A stretch of DNA of 64,000 nt from Lachnospiraceae bacterium (GTDB lineage: Bacteria; Bacillota; Clostridia; Lachnospirales; Lachnospiraceae): positions 38,779 through 102,778 of the forward strand of contig QXWO01000014.1 in assembly GCA_009911035.1 (NCBI GenBank). Direction: 5' to 3'. Below, piece by piece: positions 12,580 to 20,481 of this stretch. Position numbers and translations under genes: made by a program. Numbering within the stretch: the first letter of the stretch is position 1; each line of letters starts with the position of its first letter. Below the pieces are notes generated by a model. It saw nothing but the letters and a program-made list of their open reading frames with translations, did not search any database and was not told where the DNA came from.

Positions 12580-12751
12580 TTTTGCACTTTCCTACCCGCC
12601 GCCGCATATCGGCGGATTCCACATAGCATTACTCTACCACACTTTCCCTTATTTGACTACCTTTATTACGCATTACCGTCTGAACAGTTGCTACGGACCC
12701 CTCCGTTTACGGCAGATACCCCAGATCCTTTTAAAATGCAGTTATTATTTT

Positions 12752-13450
12752 CTACAACGTACTGATATATTTCATGATTCCCATATGGATATTCCACGCC
12801 AACTTCTCCTGATAAAGCGGTGTGGAAAGCGCCTCCGCTTCTTCCCCGTTGGACAAGAACCCGCACTCCACAATGGCAATAGGCCTAGACGTCTTTTTCA
12901 GCAGAAAATAGCTGTCGTTTCCTTTCGCCTGCCGCTTATTCTCTGCATCCAGTTTCCGTAACTGCTCCTGAAGCATTTCCGCCAGGTCTTTACTCTTTTC
13001 ACTGGTTGTATAATAAAAAACCTGCGCACCTTTGACATATTCTTCATGATAACTGTTCTGATGGATGCTGACTACAAGTACCGGATTGGCGTTTTCAATG
13101 ATTTCAAGCCTTCTTTTCATATCCTGCACTTTCTTATTTGAAGCGTTTTCGTCATACAGGCCGGCGTCTCCCTCCCGGGTCATCACCACCTCGACCCCCT
13201 CCGCCTGCAAAAACTGTTTAAGGCTCTGGGCAATTTTCAGATTAATATCCTTTTCAAGCTGGCCGTTGACACCCACCTTTCCCGGATCCGCGCCCCCGTG
13301 TCCGGCATCAATCACCACACATACCTTTTCTTTTTCCTTTACCTGCATGGAACTTACATAAACAGCCCCTTCTCTCGCTACAACGAACATGGAAAACATT
13401 AATATTCCTACCATTACCAGCTTCAAAATCCTGTTCTGATTACTTGTCAC
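12752..13450 (-). CDS. cwlD: N-acetylmuramoyl-L-alanine amidase, CwlD-like
   Basis: An Amidase_3 zinc enzyme of about 232 aa. A single N-terminal hydrophobic segment (VMVGILMFSMFVV) anchors or exports it. Zn ligands are seen in VVIDAGHGGADPG and VSIHQN, and the catalytic Glu in IVECGFLSN. CwlD cleaves peptide side chains during muramic-lactam formation in the spore cortex, and the size and single domain fit that role. The frame extends to a TTG at 13495, but that lies inside an inverted repeat. The GTG at 13450 has a GAGG 6 nt upstream and is preferred. The regulator of expression is not visible. Confidence 0.85.
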   Translation of the reverse strand: MTSNQNRILKLVMVGILMFSMFVVAREGAVYVSSMQVKEKEKVCVVIDAGHGGADPGKVGVNGQLEKDINLKIAQSLKQFLQAEGVEVVMTREGDAGLYDENASNKKVQDMKRRLEIIENANPVLVVSIHQNSYHEEYVKGAQVFYYTTSEKSKDLAEMLQEQLRKLDAENKRQAKGNDSYFLLKKTSRPIAIVECGFLSNGEEAEALSTPLYQEKLAWNIHMGIMKYISTL

Positions 13451-13469
13451 GCTCTGCCTCACTCCCAGC

Positions 13470-13535
13470 GCGTGTTTAAAAATTGTTTTCCCCAAGACCC
13501 ATGCCGCAGTTTATGAGAGTGAATTTTCAAACACG
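13470..13535. repeat. Inverted repeat with GTGTTT/AAACAC arms
   Basis: GCGTGTTTAAAAATT (13470-13484) is mirrored by AATTTTCAAACACGT (13522-13535) with one mismatch. It lies in the amidase leader. Related arms occur near 52.94, 62.65 and 62.78 kb. Confidence 0.55.
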
Positions 13536-13567
13536 TTCTAATAAGCTTTCAACTAAATGTATGAAAA

Positions 13568-13596
13568 ATAAGCTGCGGGTATACCCCACAGCTTAT
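13568..13596 (-). terminator. Terminator of the GH18 gene
   Basis: The 8-bp stem ATAAGCTG/CAGCTTAT encloses a GGGTATACCC core. On the minus strand it is followed by TTTTTCAT. It starts 34 nt after the GH18 stop. Confidence 0.8.
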
Positions 13597-13629
13597 CCTC
13601 AATTTCCCTCAAGCGCGATTCCATACAGA

Positions 13630-15327
13630 TCATCTGCTTAGATATGCCCCAATCACATCCCAGACTGACGGCCTTTCAAATCCAAGTCTCCAGCTTGCGA
13701 CGCCTCCAATGCCGTACTTCTCCATAATATTCAGTTTGACTTCAATGGATTTTTCGTCCTCCAGCCACACCTGGAAGATGCTCGCCCCATCCGTATACTC
13801 TCCATAATTCTGGCAGGTTTCTTCATCCCACTCCACCGCAACATTATGAGTGTTGATCCATTGCTGGGCCGCATCCATGCCCACTGCCTGACTGCCAAGC
13901 TCTCCATTGGCAGTTTCCCATATCCGGGTGTAAAAAGGAATGGCGTTGATTACTTTATTGGGAGGCACCTGTTCAACCGTCTTCTGGATTCCTTGCTCCA
14001 CAAAATTAATGGACGCTACGCTTCCTGCCTCCGGGCTTCCCGCATAATGCTCGTCATAGCCCATAATGACCACGTAGTCGGCCACCGCCCCCTGCTCCGC
14101 CCTGTCATAATGGTCGGTATATCCCGTAGGCACATAGTTGTCCACCGACAGGACAATACCGTTGGCACGGCAGGGAATGGACAGTTCCCTGATAAACTCT
14201 ATATAATGTTCGCCGCAGTCCATGCTAATCTGCTCAAAATCCACATTAATCCCGTCGATTCCATAGGCAAGAACTTCATTTACAAGGCCCTCTATCAGTT
14301 TCGCCCTGGTAGACGTAGATGATAAAATGGCAAACATATCAATGCTGTCCTTATACTCTATATTCTCTACCAGCGCCCAGACTTCAAGCCCCATATCATG
14401 GGCCTTGTTTACATATTCCTGACTTGCAAAGCTGGTAAAATTCCCTTCGCTGTCGCTTAATTTGAACCAGGTCGGTGAAATCACATTCAGCCCTTTTGTA
14501 TTTACCACCATCTCGTTAAGCGTGTCGTTTCCGGCAATCCCGGACACTACATGCCACCCCAGGTTGATCTTATGATCTCTGGTCTGGCTGGCATACACCG
14601 GCTCAACATAATCCTCCACCGGAATGGGAAGCTCTGATTTAATATTGGAAAGCCGCTTGTTTTCCACATATCCCACAACAGCATCCCTGGTCTTGACCTT
14701 GCTCCAGTTCTCCATTTGCTCCAGAACAATTACTTTGTCTCCTGCCTTAAGGTCCTCAAGTATCTCACTCTTTACGCCTCCCAAGACCCGCACGGCAGTA
14801 TCTTTGGCAATGTCAGCCACCTGTCTCTTATCCCAACTGGTATAAATTTGCAGGCGGTCCGGATCTGTAAACCCTTCATAGGAAAAATTGGCATACTGTT
14901 TTACATAATCCAGTGCAAGGTATAAAGTTTCCCCTTCATATCTGGCAGGCACACAGGAAAATGCAGCCGTGCCGTCTTTGCTGCTAATCTCGCTGCTGCC
15001 GATGACATTTTTCACAATATCGTCGGGAAGCGCATAAAGCAGAAGCCCTTCACCTTTATCTTCATAGAAACGGTCATTAAAATATTTGTGGACCGTGTTT
15101 ATATCCAAATAATATACTCCGTCAAGGAGCTTTGCCCTTTCTTCAATCAAATCATTTTGCAGTATAATTGCCACATCCGCTTCCCCCTGCATATGGAAAT
15201 ATGCCGAAAGATCCGCGCGTTCCTTCGTATACGAATACTTCTCCAGAATCATTGTCCCAACGCTGACGCCCCCGATCACTATAATAAGGACGATTGCTAT
15301 TAAGAAGGGTATTAATTTTTTCTTCAT
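13630..15327 (-). CDS. Membrane-anchored GH18 glycoside hydrolase with SH3 domain
   Basis: A 565-aa exported protein with an N-terminal signal-anchor (LIPFLIAIVLIIVIGGVSVG). Residues 50-165 form a copper-amine-oxidase-like N-terminal fold, and an SH3b-like segment lies at about 175-230. The GH18 barrel (about 245-565) contains the catalytic motif DGINVDFE (358-365), with Glu365 as the acid/base. The architecture resembles YaaH/SleL spore peptidoglycan N-acetylglucosaminidases, so cortex or cell-wall remodelling is likely. It is followed by its own terminator. The substrate is inferred from family only. Confidence 0.87.
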   Translation of the reverse strand: MKKKLIPFLIAIVLIIVIGGVSVGTMILEKYSYTKERADLSAYFHMQGEADVAIILQNDLIEERAKLLDGVYYLDINTVHKYFNDRFYEDKGEGLLLYALPDDIVKNVIGSSEISSKDGTAAFSCVPARYEGETLYLALDYVKQYANFSYEGFTDPDRLQIYTSWDKRQVADIAKDTAVRVLGGVKSEILEDLKAGDKVIVLEQMENWSKVKTRDAVVGYVENKRLSNIKSELPIPVEDYVEPVYASQTRDHKINLGWHVVSGIAGNDTLNEMVVNTKGLNVISPTWFKLSDSEGNFTSFASQEYVNKAHDMGLEVWALVENIEYKDSIDMFAILSSTSTRAKLIEGLVNEVLAYGIDGINVDFEQISMDCGEHYIEFIRELSIPCRANGIVLSVDNYVPTGYTDHYDRAEQGAVADYVVIMGYDEHYAGSPEAGSVASINFVEQGIQKTVEQVPPNKVINAIPFYTRIWETANGELGSQAVGMDAAQQWINTHNVAVEWDEETCQNYGEYTDGASIFQVWLEDEKSIEVKLNIMEKYGIGGVASWRLGFERPSVWDVIGAYLSR

Positions 15328-15537
15328 CCTTTAACCTCCAATCGCCCTATATTATAGCAGACTATTCCTACACCGTCATTATCAATTTTGACTTTTTCCA
15401 ACATTTTATTCCTGTAAATACAGGATTTTCAAAATTCCCGGCAGACCGCCCTTTTAACAGCAGTTTATATCTTTACAAGGGAATTTCTGTCATTTAAGAC
15501 AATGAGGCGCTCCGCCGGGAACCCGACAGGGGCAGTA

Positions 15538-15756
15538 TTAATGGAAGGATATCCTGTCATACCTAATTTCCTTTACTTTTCCCTCCTCGTCCGTCACATA
15601 ATCGGGCATGTACACCGTGTCTTCATTTACACATTTTTTTACAATATATTCCGTAGTGGACGGAAGGCCGTTTAAGTACAGTTTTATGCCGCTTTTTTCC
15701 AGTGTTTCCAACCGTGACTTCAGCAGGCTGGAATTCGTTTCTTTTTCAGAAGTCAT
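15538..15756 (-). CDS. Small conserved hypothetical protein
   Basis: A 72-aa, mostly charged protein containing SGIKLYLNGLPSTTEYIV and VNEDTVYMPDYVTDEEGKVK. It has no signal peptide or membrane segment. The composition and codon pattern look like a genuine gene, and similar short proteins are familiar from Lachnospiraceae. The ATG at 15756 follows GGGAG at 5-nt spacing; another in-frame ATG at 15768 is possible. No function can be assigned. Confidence 0.65.
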   Translation of the reverse strand: MTSEKETNSSLLKSRLETLEKSGIKLYLNGLPSTTEYIVKKCVNEDTVYMPDYVTDEEGKVKEIRYDRISFH

Positions 15757-15768
15757 GCAATCTCCCAT

Positions 15769-16326
15769 CCGTCCCGGGATTTATTCATTGACAATTTCCA
15801 AAAGGACTCCGTGATATGTCATGTCAAAGAGATAAATTAATCCCGAAACTGATTATAGTTTTCTTATTAATGACGATAATAAAAACAGGTAAGATGCCGG
15901 ATACGTATCTGACTAATTAAATAACTACCGCTGCGAACTTCCAATGGTTTGAATTATAACAGTGAAAATCTGTAGAACATTCGCGACAAGCACAAAGCCT
16001 GTAAGACTCCCCTTCGTTCATAAAAGTTAATATGCTGGAATAAATAGAATAAATCAGCAGAGTGTGAAAAACCGAAGGGAATAGATGAAGCTTAAACTGC
16101 AAGCTTCCAGTGATTCAATTTGCTTAGATTCGTGAAAATATTTTTTGCTATGCCTCCCTGCCGATACATGATTTATCCGGAAGCATCTCACGAGGATAAT
16201 TATAGTGGTTATTGCCAGTTTTTGCAAGATATAATTTAAAAATTTTATATATTTTTAACATATAATGTATAATTTCCAAGAATATGGTCATTTTATTAAT
16301 TTTTTTTAAACTGTTTTTTTGTCCTA
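15769..16326. other. Gene-poor 0.56-kb intergenic region
   Basis: No convincing gene was found. The region is AT-rich. It holds two diverged copies of a roughly 25-nt direct repeat containing CTTCCAATGGTTTGAAT (about 15939) and CTTCCAGTGATTCAAT (about 16104). It also holds an inverted pair, CCCTTCG (about 16009) and CGAAGGG (about 16073). A minus-strand reading across it includes a CRECS-like stretch, so it may be a decayed gene. Confidence 0.4.
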
Positions 16327-16353
16327 TTGACTTAAATTCGCACAAAGTATAAT
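16327..16353 (+). promoter_or_regulatory. Promoter of mecA
   Basis: TTGACT and TATAAT are separated by 15 nt (17 nt if TAATAT is used), about 75 nt upstream of mecA. Confidence 0.55.
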
Positions 16354-16427
16354 ATATTTTTAAGTGATTGTATGTGTCACCAAACGGCAGGATAACAGTA
16401 TCTTAATAGTGAGGATGTGATAATATT

Positions 16428-17228
16428 ATGAAAATAGAAAAAGTGAATGATCATCAGATTCGCTGTACTCTGACCAGAGAGGACTTAGCCGACAGAGAAT
16501 TAAAGCTCAGTGAACTTGCTTATGGTACCGAAAAAGCTAAAGATTTATTCCGTGACATGATGCAGCAGGCATCCTTTGAATTTGGATTTGAAGCGGAAGA
16601 TATTCCATTAATGATAGAAGCAATTCCCTTAAATTCAGAGTGCATCGTTCTGATCATTACTAAAGTTGAAGACCCTGATGAACTTGACACCCGTTTTTCA
16701 AAGTTTGCGCCGTCTGTCCATGAGGACGACAGTACCTTAGACGATGTGCTGGACACCATTGCAGAAGGAGCGGACGATGTCCTTGATCTTTTCAAGAAAC
16801 TCCAGAACAGCAAGGCCGGAAATGCTGCCCCGGAAGATTCTTCCCAAACCGGGGGGAACAATGCCGACATTGAAGAAGCCAAGCGCTCTTTCAAGAACGC
16901 CCTGCAGAAAAAGCTGGCCGACACCGCAGCTTCCATGGAGCTTACCAGGCTTTATTCCTTTAAGAGCCTTAGGGAAGTCACCGGATCGGCACACATCCTG
17001 TCCGGCTTTTACTCCGGTACGAATTCTTTGTATAAGCAGAAAGACGGTTCCTACCTGCTGGTTCTTTCCAAGAGCAGCCATACACCCGTTGAATTCAACA
17101 AGATATGCAATATCCTTTCAGAATACGGTGCCAGCATTAAATCCGTGCCGGCCTCAGAAGCCTATCTGGAAGAACATTTTGAGCCGATTATAAAAAATAC
17201 GGCACTGCAATCGCTGTCCTGCATTTAA
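16428..17228 (+). CDS. mecA: Adaptor protein MecA
   Basis: A 266-aa MecA-family adaptor that delivers substrates to the ClpC-ClpP protease. The N-terminal substrate-binding domain begins MKIEKVNDHQIRCTLTREDL. An acidic, low-complexity linker spans about 95-150. The C-terminal ClpC-binding domain contains the aromatic/basic pattern around YSFKSLREV and SGTNSLYKQKDGSYLLVL. It has its own promoter upstream and a strong bidirectional terminator 13 nt downstream, so it is monocistronic. Clients in this organism are unknown. Confidence 0.93.
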   Translation: MKIEKVNDHQIRCTLTREDLADRELKLSELAYGTEKAKDLFRDMMQQASFEFGFEAEDIPLMIEAIPLNSECIVLIITKVEDPDELDTRFSKFAPSVHEDDSTLDDVLDTIAEGADDVLDLFKKLQNSKAGNAAPEDSSQTGGNNADIEEAKRSFKNALQKKLADTAASMELTRLYSFKSLREVTGSAHILSGFYSGTNSLYKQKDGSYLLVLSKSSHTPVEFNKICNILSEYGASIKSVPASEAYLEEHFEPIIKNTALQSLSCI

Positions 17229-17241
17229 AAATACCGGATAT

Positions 17242-17276
17242 AAAAAATGAACTGTCCCGTGGACAGTTCATTTTTT
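17242..17276. terminator. Bidirectional terminator between mecA and PepSY gene
   Basis: A perfect 16-bp stem (AAAAAATGAACTGTCC with its complement) has a 3-nt loop, with A and T runs on the two sides. It serves the convergent mecA and lipoprotein genes. Confidence 0.9.
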
Positions 17277-17282
17277 ATTAGC

Positions 17283-18071
17283 TCAGTTATTTTCCATCTC
17301 CGCCTCTAAAACTTTCCCGGATAATGCGTCAATTTCGAAGCTGTATTCTATACCGTCCACATAAAATTCAATTTCATACACTGCTGTGCCATCGTCATAA
17401 TCCAGTTCCAGCTTCGTAAAACTCGACGTGCCTTCTTCCACCCCAACATAGGCCAGCGCTGCTGCCTTAGCTTCCTCCAGCGTAATGCCTCCCTGCATCT
17501 GCCCATTGCCACTGATCTTCTCAACAGGTTCCGCAGATGCCTTCAGCACCGCGCCGTCATCCGCTTTAATTTCATATTCATATTTTGTATCCGCTGTCAC
17601 AAATTCTATCTCATACTCCTGTCTGCCATCCTCGTAGTCCAGCTTTCCTTTCGTAAAAGTTACCGCTGACGCTTCTATGCCGGCATGGGCCAGCGCAACG
17701 CTTTTTGCCTGCTCTAGTCCCATATCCGTCTGGCCCCCATTATTTTGAACAGCGCCTGCCGTCTGGCTGTTCTGCTCCTGTGTCTGTACTTCTTCCACCT
17801 GACTGCCTGTATCCTCCTGTGCCGTTTGGGAATCCTGTATCTGATTACTTACAGACGCTCCGTCCTTCGTCTGACTGTTCTGTCTCTGATTGCCTGCATC
17901 CGCCCTTTCCGCAGTCTGGTTATCCGCAACTGCATTTGCCGCCGTTTGGTCGCTCTGTGCCTCCGCCTGCTGATTTCCGTTCCCACAGCCTGCCAATAAA
18001 AGAAGAACCACCATACACCAGGCGGAATACTTTACTTTCTTTCCTGTTTTCTTTTTACTTTCAGTCTGCAT
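17283..18071 (-). CDS. Lipoprotein with two PepSY domains
   Basis: A 262-aa lipoprotein precursor: the signal sequence ends in the lipobox LLAGC with Cys29. A low-complexity Gln/Ala/Asp/Thr linker spans about 30-115. Two tandem PepSY modules follow, one around GIEASAVTFTKGKLDYEDG and one around GVEEGTSSFTKLELDYDDG, clear internal duplications. PepSY domains are often protease-inhibitory or sensory domains in the cell envelope. A near-consensus promoter lies upstream and a shared terminator downstream. Role unknown. Confidence 0.85.
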   Translation of the reverse strand: MQTESKKKTGKKVKYSAWCMVVLLLLAGCGNGNQQAEAQSDQTAANAVADNQTAERADAGNQRQNSQTKDGASVSNQIQDSQTAQEDTGSQVEEVQTQEQNSQTAGAVQNNGGQTDMGLEQAKSVALAHAGIEASAVTFTKGKLDYEDGRQEYEIEFVTADTKYEYEIKADDGAVLKASAEPVEKISGNGQMQGGITLEEAKAAALAYVGVEEGTSSFTKLELDYDDGTAVYEIEFYVDGIEYSFEIDALSGKVLEAEMENN

Positions 18072-18116
18072 ACTGCCACTTTCCTTTCTAACAATAAATT
18101 TTATTTATGATTAATG

Positions 18117-18145
18117 ATTATACATCCAAAAAGAATATTAGTCAA
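18117..18145 (-). promoter_or_regulatory. Promoter of the PepSY lipoprotein gene
   Basis: Reading on the minus strand, TTGACT and TATAAT are separated by exactly 17 nt, about 45 nt upstream of the ATG. Confidence 0.75.
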
Positions 18146-18150
18146 AACAC

Positions 18151-18179
18151 TTGGTTTTTGTCGAAATTAATGATAAAAT
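18151..18179 (+). promoter_or_regulatory. Promoter of the NhaC-like gene
   Basis: TTGGTT and TAAAAT are separated by 17 nt, with a TGA just before the -10. It lies about 67 nt upstream of the start at 18247 and back to back with the lipoprotein promoter. Confidence 0.45.
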
Positions 18180-18246
18180 AAATGTTACTGTTCACATAAT
18201 AGTGATACAGTGCGTTGTTCAACTAACAAGAAAGGGGTTCGAGATA

Positions 18247-19857
18247 ATGAAAAAATTTAAAAAAGGACTGATTGCCGGTGCGTCTGTCCTGTCACTTTGC
18301 TTTCTGCTGATGCCCATGGTGACCCTTGCGGCGGAAGCAGATCCGGCAGTGCCTTCCATGTACGCCACCTTCTGGGCGCTGGTTCCTCCCGTGGTAGCCA
18401 TCGTACTTGCACTGATTACCAAAGAGGTGTATAGTTCCTTGTTCGTAGGGATACTGGTAGGAGGACTGTTCTACTCTGGTTTTTCCTTTGAGGGAACCAT
18501 CACCCACATATTTAACAACGGTTTTGTTTCCGTGCTCTCCGACAGTTATAATGTGGGTATTCTAATATTTCTGGTAATATTGGGCGCCATGGTAAGTCTG
18601 ATGAACCGTGCAGGCGGTTCTGCCGCTTTCGGCCATTTCGCCAAGGAAAAGATCAAAACCCGGGTAGGAGCACAGTTAGCCACAGTTGCCCTGGGCGTCC
18701 TTATTTTTATAGACGACTACTTCAACTGTCTGACCGTGGGCAGCGTTATGAAACCCGTAACCGATGAGCACAAGGTTTCCCGTGCCAAGCTTGCCTATCT
18801 GATCGACGCTACTGCAGCTCCTGTGTGTATCATCGCTCCTATTTCCTCCTGGGCCGCAGCCGTGTCCGGTTTTGTTGAAGGGGAAGACGGTTTCTCCATT
18901 TTTATCCGGGCAATTCCCTATAACTATTATGCCCTTCTTACTATTATTATGATGATCACCATCGTAGTGTTAAATGTGGATTTTGCATCCATGCGTACCC
19001 ACGAAGCCAATGCTTTAAAGGGCGACCTGTTTACATCAGGCAAAGAAGCCTCTACCGAGGAAAAAATTCCAAAAAATTCCAAAGGCAAAGTTATTGACCT
19101 TGTGATTCCCATTGCGGTTTTAATTGTCTGCTGCGTTATCGGCATGATTTATACCGGTGGATTTTTTGACGGTGAAAGCTTTGTCACGGCATTCTCCAAT
19201 TCCGATGCATCCGTAGGGCTTGCACTGGGCAGTATTTTTGCCATGATCATCACCATTATCGTTTATTTGATCAGAAGAGTACTTACCTTCAGCCAGTGTA
19301 TGGAATGTCTTCCTGCGGGCTTTAAAGCAATGGTGCCTGCCATTTTGATCCTGACATTCGCATGGACTTTAAAAGCCATGACAGACAGTCTCGGCGCCGC
19401 TGAATTCGTGGCGTCAGCTATGGCCCAAAGCGCCCAGGGGCTTATGAATTTTCTGCCTGCCATTATTTTCCTGGTTGGATGTTTTCTTGCATTTTCCACC
19501 GGAACTTCATGGGGAACCTTCGGAATCCTTATCCCCATCGTAGTAGCGGTTTTTGCAAATACCAACCCGCAGCTTATGATTATTTCCATCTCTGCCTGCA
19601 TGGCAGGAGCCGTATGCGGGGACCATTGTTCTCCCATTTCGGATACAACGATCATGGCAAGCGCAGGGGCACAGTGCAACCATGTAAATCATGTCACCAC
19701 ACAGCTTCCTTATGCGCTGTTAGTTGCAGCTGTAACCTTTATCACCTACATCATTGCAGGGTTCGCACAAAATCCATGGATCCCCCTTCCTATTGGTATC
19801 GTGCTGCTGCTCGTCTGCCTGTTTACCATTAAAGCATCCAGCGAAAAACAGGGCTAA
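18247..19857 (+). CDS. NhaC-family Na+/H+ antiporter
   Basis: A 536-aa protein with about 11-12 membrane helices. The family-typical segments are LIFIDDYFNCLTVGSVMKP (acidic pair in a membrane helix), IDATAAPVCIIAPISSWAAA and GDHCSPISDTTIMASAGAQC. The N terminus resembles a cleavable signal peptide (ending VTLAAEA), found in some members. I chose the ATG at 18247 with an AAGGGG upstream over a longer frame from 18151. Sodium export fits the Na+-type ATP synthase in this window. Some NhaC relatives carry amino acids or organic acids, so the substrate is likely but not certain. Confidence 0.85.
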   Translation: MKKFKKGLIAGASVLSLCFLLMPMVTLAAEADPAVPSMYATFWALVPPVVAIVLALITKEVYSSLFVGILVGGLFYSGFSFEGTITHIFNNGFVSVLSDSYNVGILIFLVILGAMVSLMNRAGGSAAFGHFAKEKIKTRVGAQLATVALGVLIFIDDYFNCLTVGSVMKPVTDEHKVSRAKLAYLIDATAAPVCIIAPISSWAAAVSGFVEGEDGFSIFIRAIPYNYYALLTIIMMITIVVLNVDFASMRTHEANALKGDLFTSGKEASTEEKIPKNSKGKVIDLVIPIAVLIVCCVIGMIYTGGFFDGESFVTAFSNSDASVGLALGSIFAMIITIIVYLIRRVLTFSQCMECLPAGFKAMVPAILILTFAWTLKAMTDSLGAAEFVASAMAQSAQGLMNFLPAIIFLVGCFLAFSTGTSWGTFGILIPIVVAVFANTNPQLMIISISACMAGAVCGDHCSPISDTTIMASAGAQCNHVNHVTTQLPYALLVAAVTFITYIIAGFAQNPWIPLPIGIVLLLVCLFTIKASSEKQG

Positions 19858-19930
19858 ACCGTACCCTTTAGACCGAAATGTGAATAGATTCCTGACAGCC
19901 CCACAGCGGCGGCTGTAACAATGCATAGAT

Positions 19931-19968
19931 AAAGCCCTCTGTCTTCCATTCAAAAGTCAGAGGGCTTT
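19931..19968 (+). terminator. Terminator downstream of the antiporter gene
   Basis: An 11-bp perfect stem (AAAGCCCTCTG with CAGAGGGCTTT) is followed by TTTTT-type sequence on the plus strand. It may also stop transcription from the convergent DUF1858 gene. Confidence 0.8.
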
Positions 19969-19978
19969 TTACGGGATT

Positions 19979-20170
19979 TTAAACCGCTGCGATCTTAGCC
20001 ATCAAATCATCTATGTCCATGCCGTGAACCATAGCTGCTTCCTCAAGGCTTTCTGCCTGTGCGGAAGGGCATCCCAGACAATGCATGCCTGCTTCCATGA
20101 GAACAGGCGCTATGTCAGGGTTTGTCCTCAAAATTTCGCCAATTGTCATGTCTTTGGTAATCTGTGCCAT
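19979..20170 (-). CDS. DUF1858 domain protein
   Basis: A 63-aa protein comprising only a DUF1858 domain. [20 protein letters not shown] is followed by the redox-type motif HCLGCPSA (Cys32 and Cys35). The family is found alone or fused to redox and hybrid-cluster-associated proteins, and its Cys pair is thought to take part in disulfide or metal chemistry. The start follows GGAGG at 9-nt spacing. It is encoded divergently from the pyruvate formate-lyase gene, with 311 nt between them. Function unknown. Confidence 0.85.
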   Translation of the reverse strand: MAQITKDMTIGEILRTNPDIAPVLMEAGMHCLGCPSAQAESLEEAAMVHGMDIDDLMAKIAAV

Positions 20171-20481
20171 ATGCTACAACCTCCTTTTCGTATAGAAACA
20201 CTCGTTAAAACCGCACACTTTATTTTCTGCCTGCGTTTTTACCAGTATAATACTTTGCCCGCTTTCTGGCAATACTAAACATCTTCCGGTCCCGGAATCC
20301 GGCTCTGAACACTTTTTACAAAAAGTTTATAAAATTTCCCTAAAATCCGTACTTTGTTCATAAAAAAGTACACACTTTGCCTTGACTGCCAGCGAGCATT
20401 TAACATATAATGAGGGTACGGTAATAGCATAATTTTTATGCACAAATAAATCAAATAAATTTTATAGGAGGCTTACACGAA
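20171..20481. other. Divergent 311-nt regulatory region (DUF1858 / pfl)
   Basis: It contains the pfl promoter and, upstream of it, an inverted pair GTACTTT ... AAAAGTAC (about 20348-20370) that could be an operator. No further gene is seen. Confidence 0.5.
20382..20411 (+). promoter_or_regulatory. Promoter of the pfl cluster
   Basis: TTGACT and TATAAT are separated by 18 nt, with the -10 about 71 nt before the pfl ATG. An inverted repeat lies just upstream. Confidence 0.7.

Noticed and set aside
12752-13495. TTG at 13495 as the amidase start
   Set aside because: It lies inside an inverted repeat and lacks a good ribosome site; GTG 13450 has GAGG at 6-nt spacing and gives a normal signal-anchor.
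15917-16102. 61-aa minus-strand frame in the mecA upstream region
   Set aside because: No ribosome site or family match; the Cys-containing stretch is noted only as a possible remnant.
20348-20370. Rex (NADH-sensing) operator upstream of pfl
   Set aside because: The inverted GTACTTT/AAAAGTAC pair does not match the TTGTTAA-N4-TTAACAA type Rex site, so it is kept only as an unnamed candidate operator.
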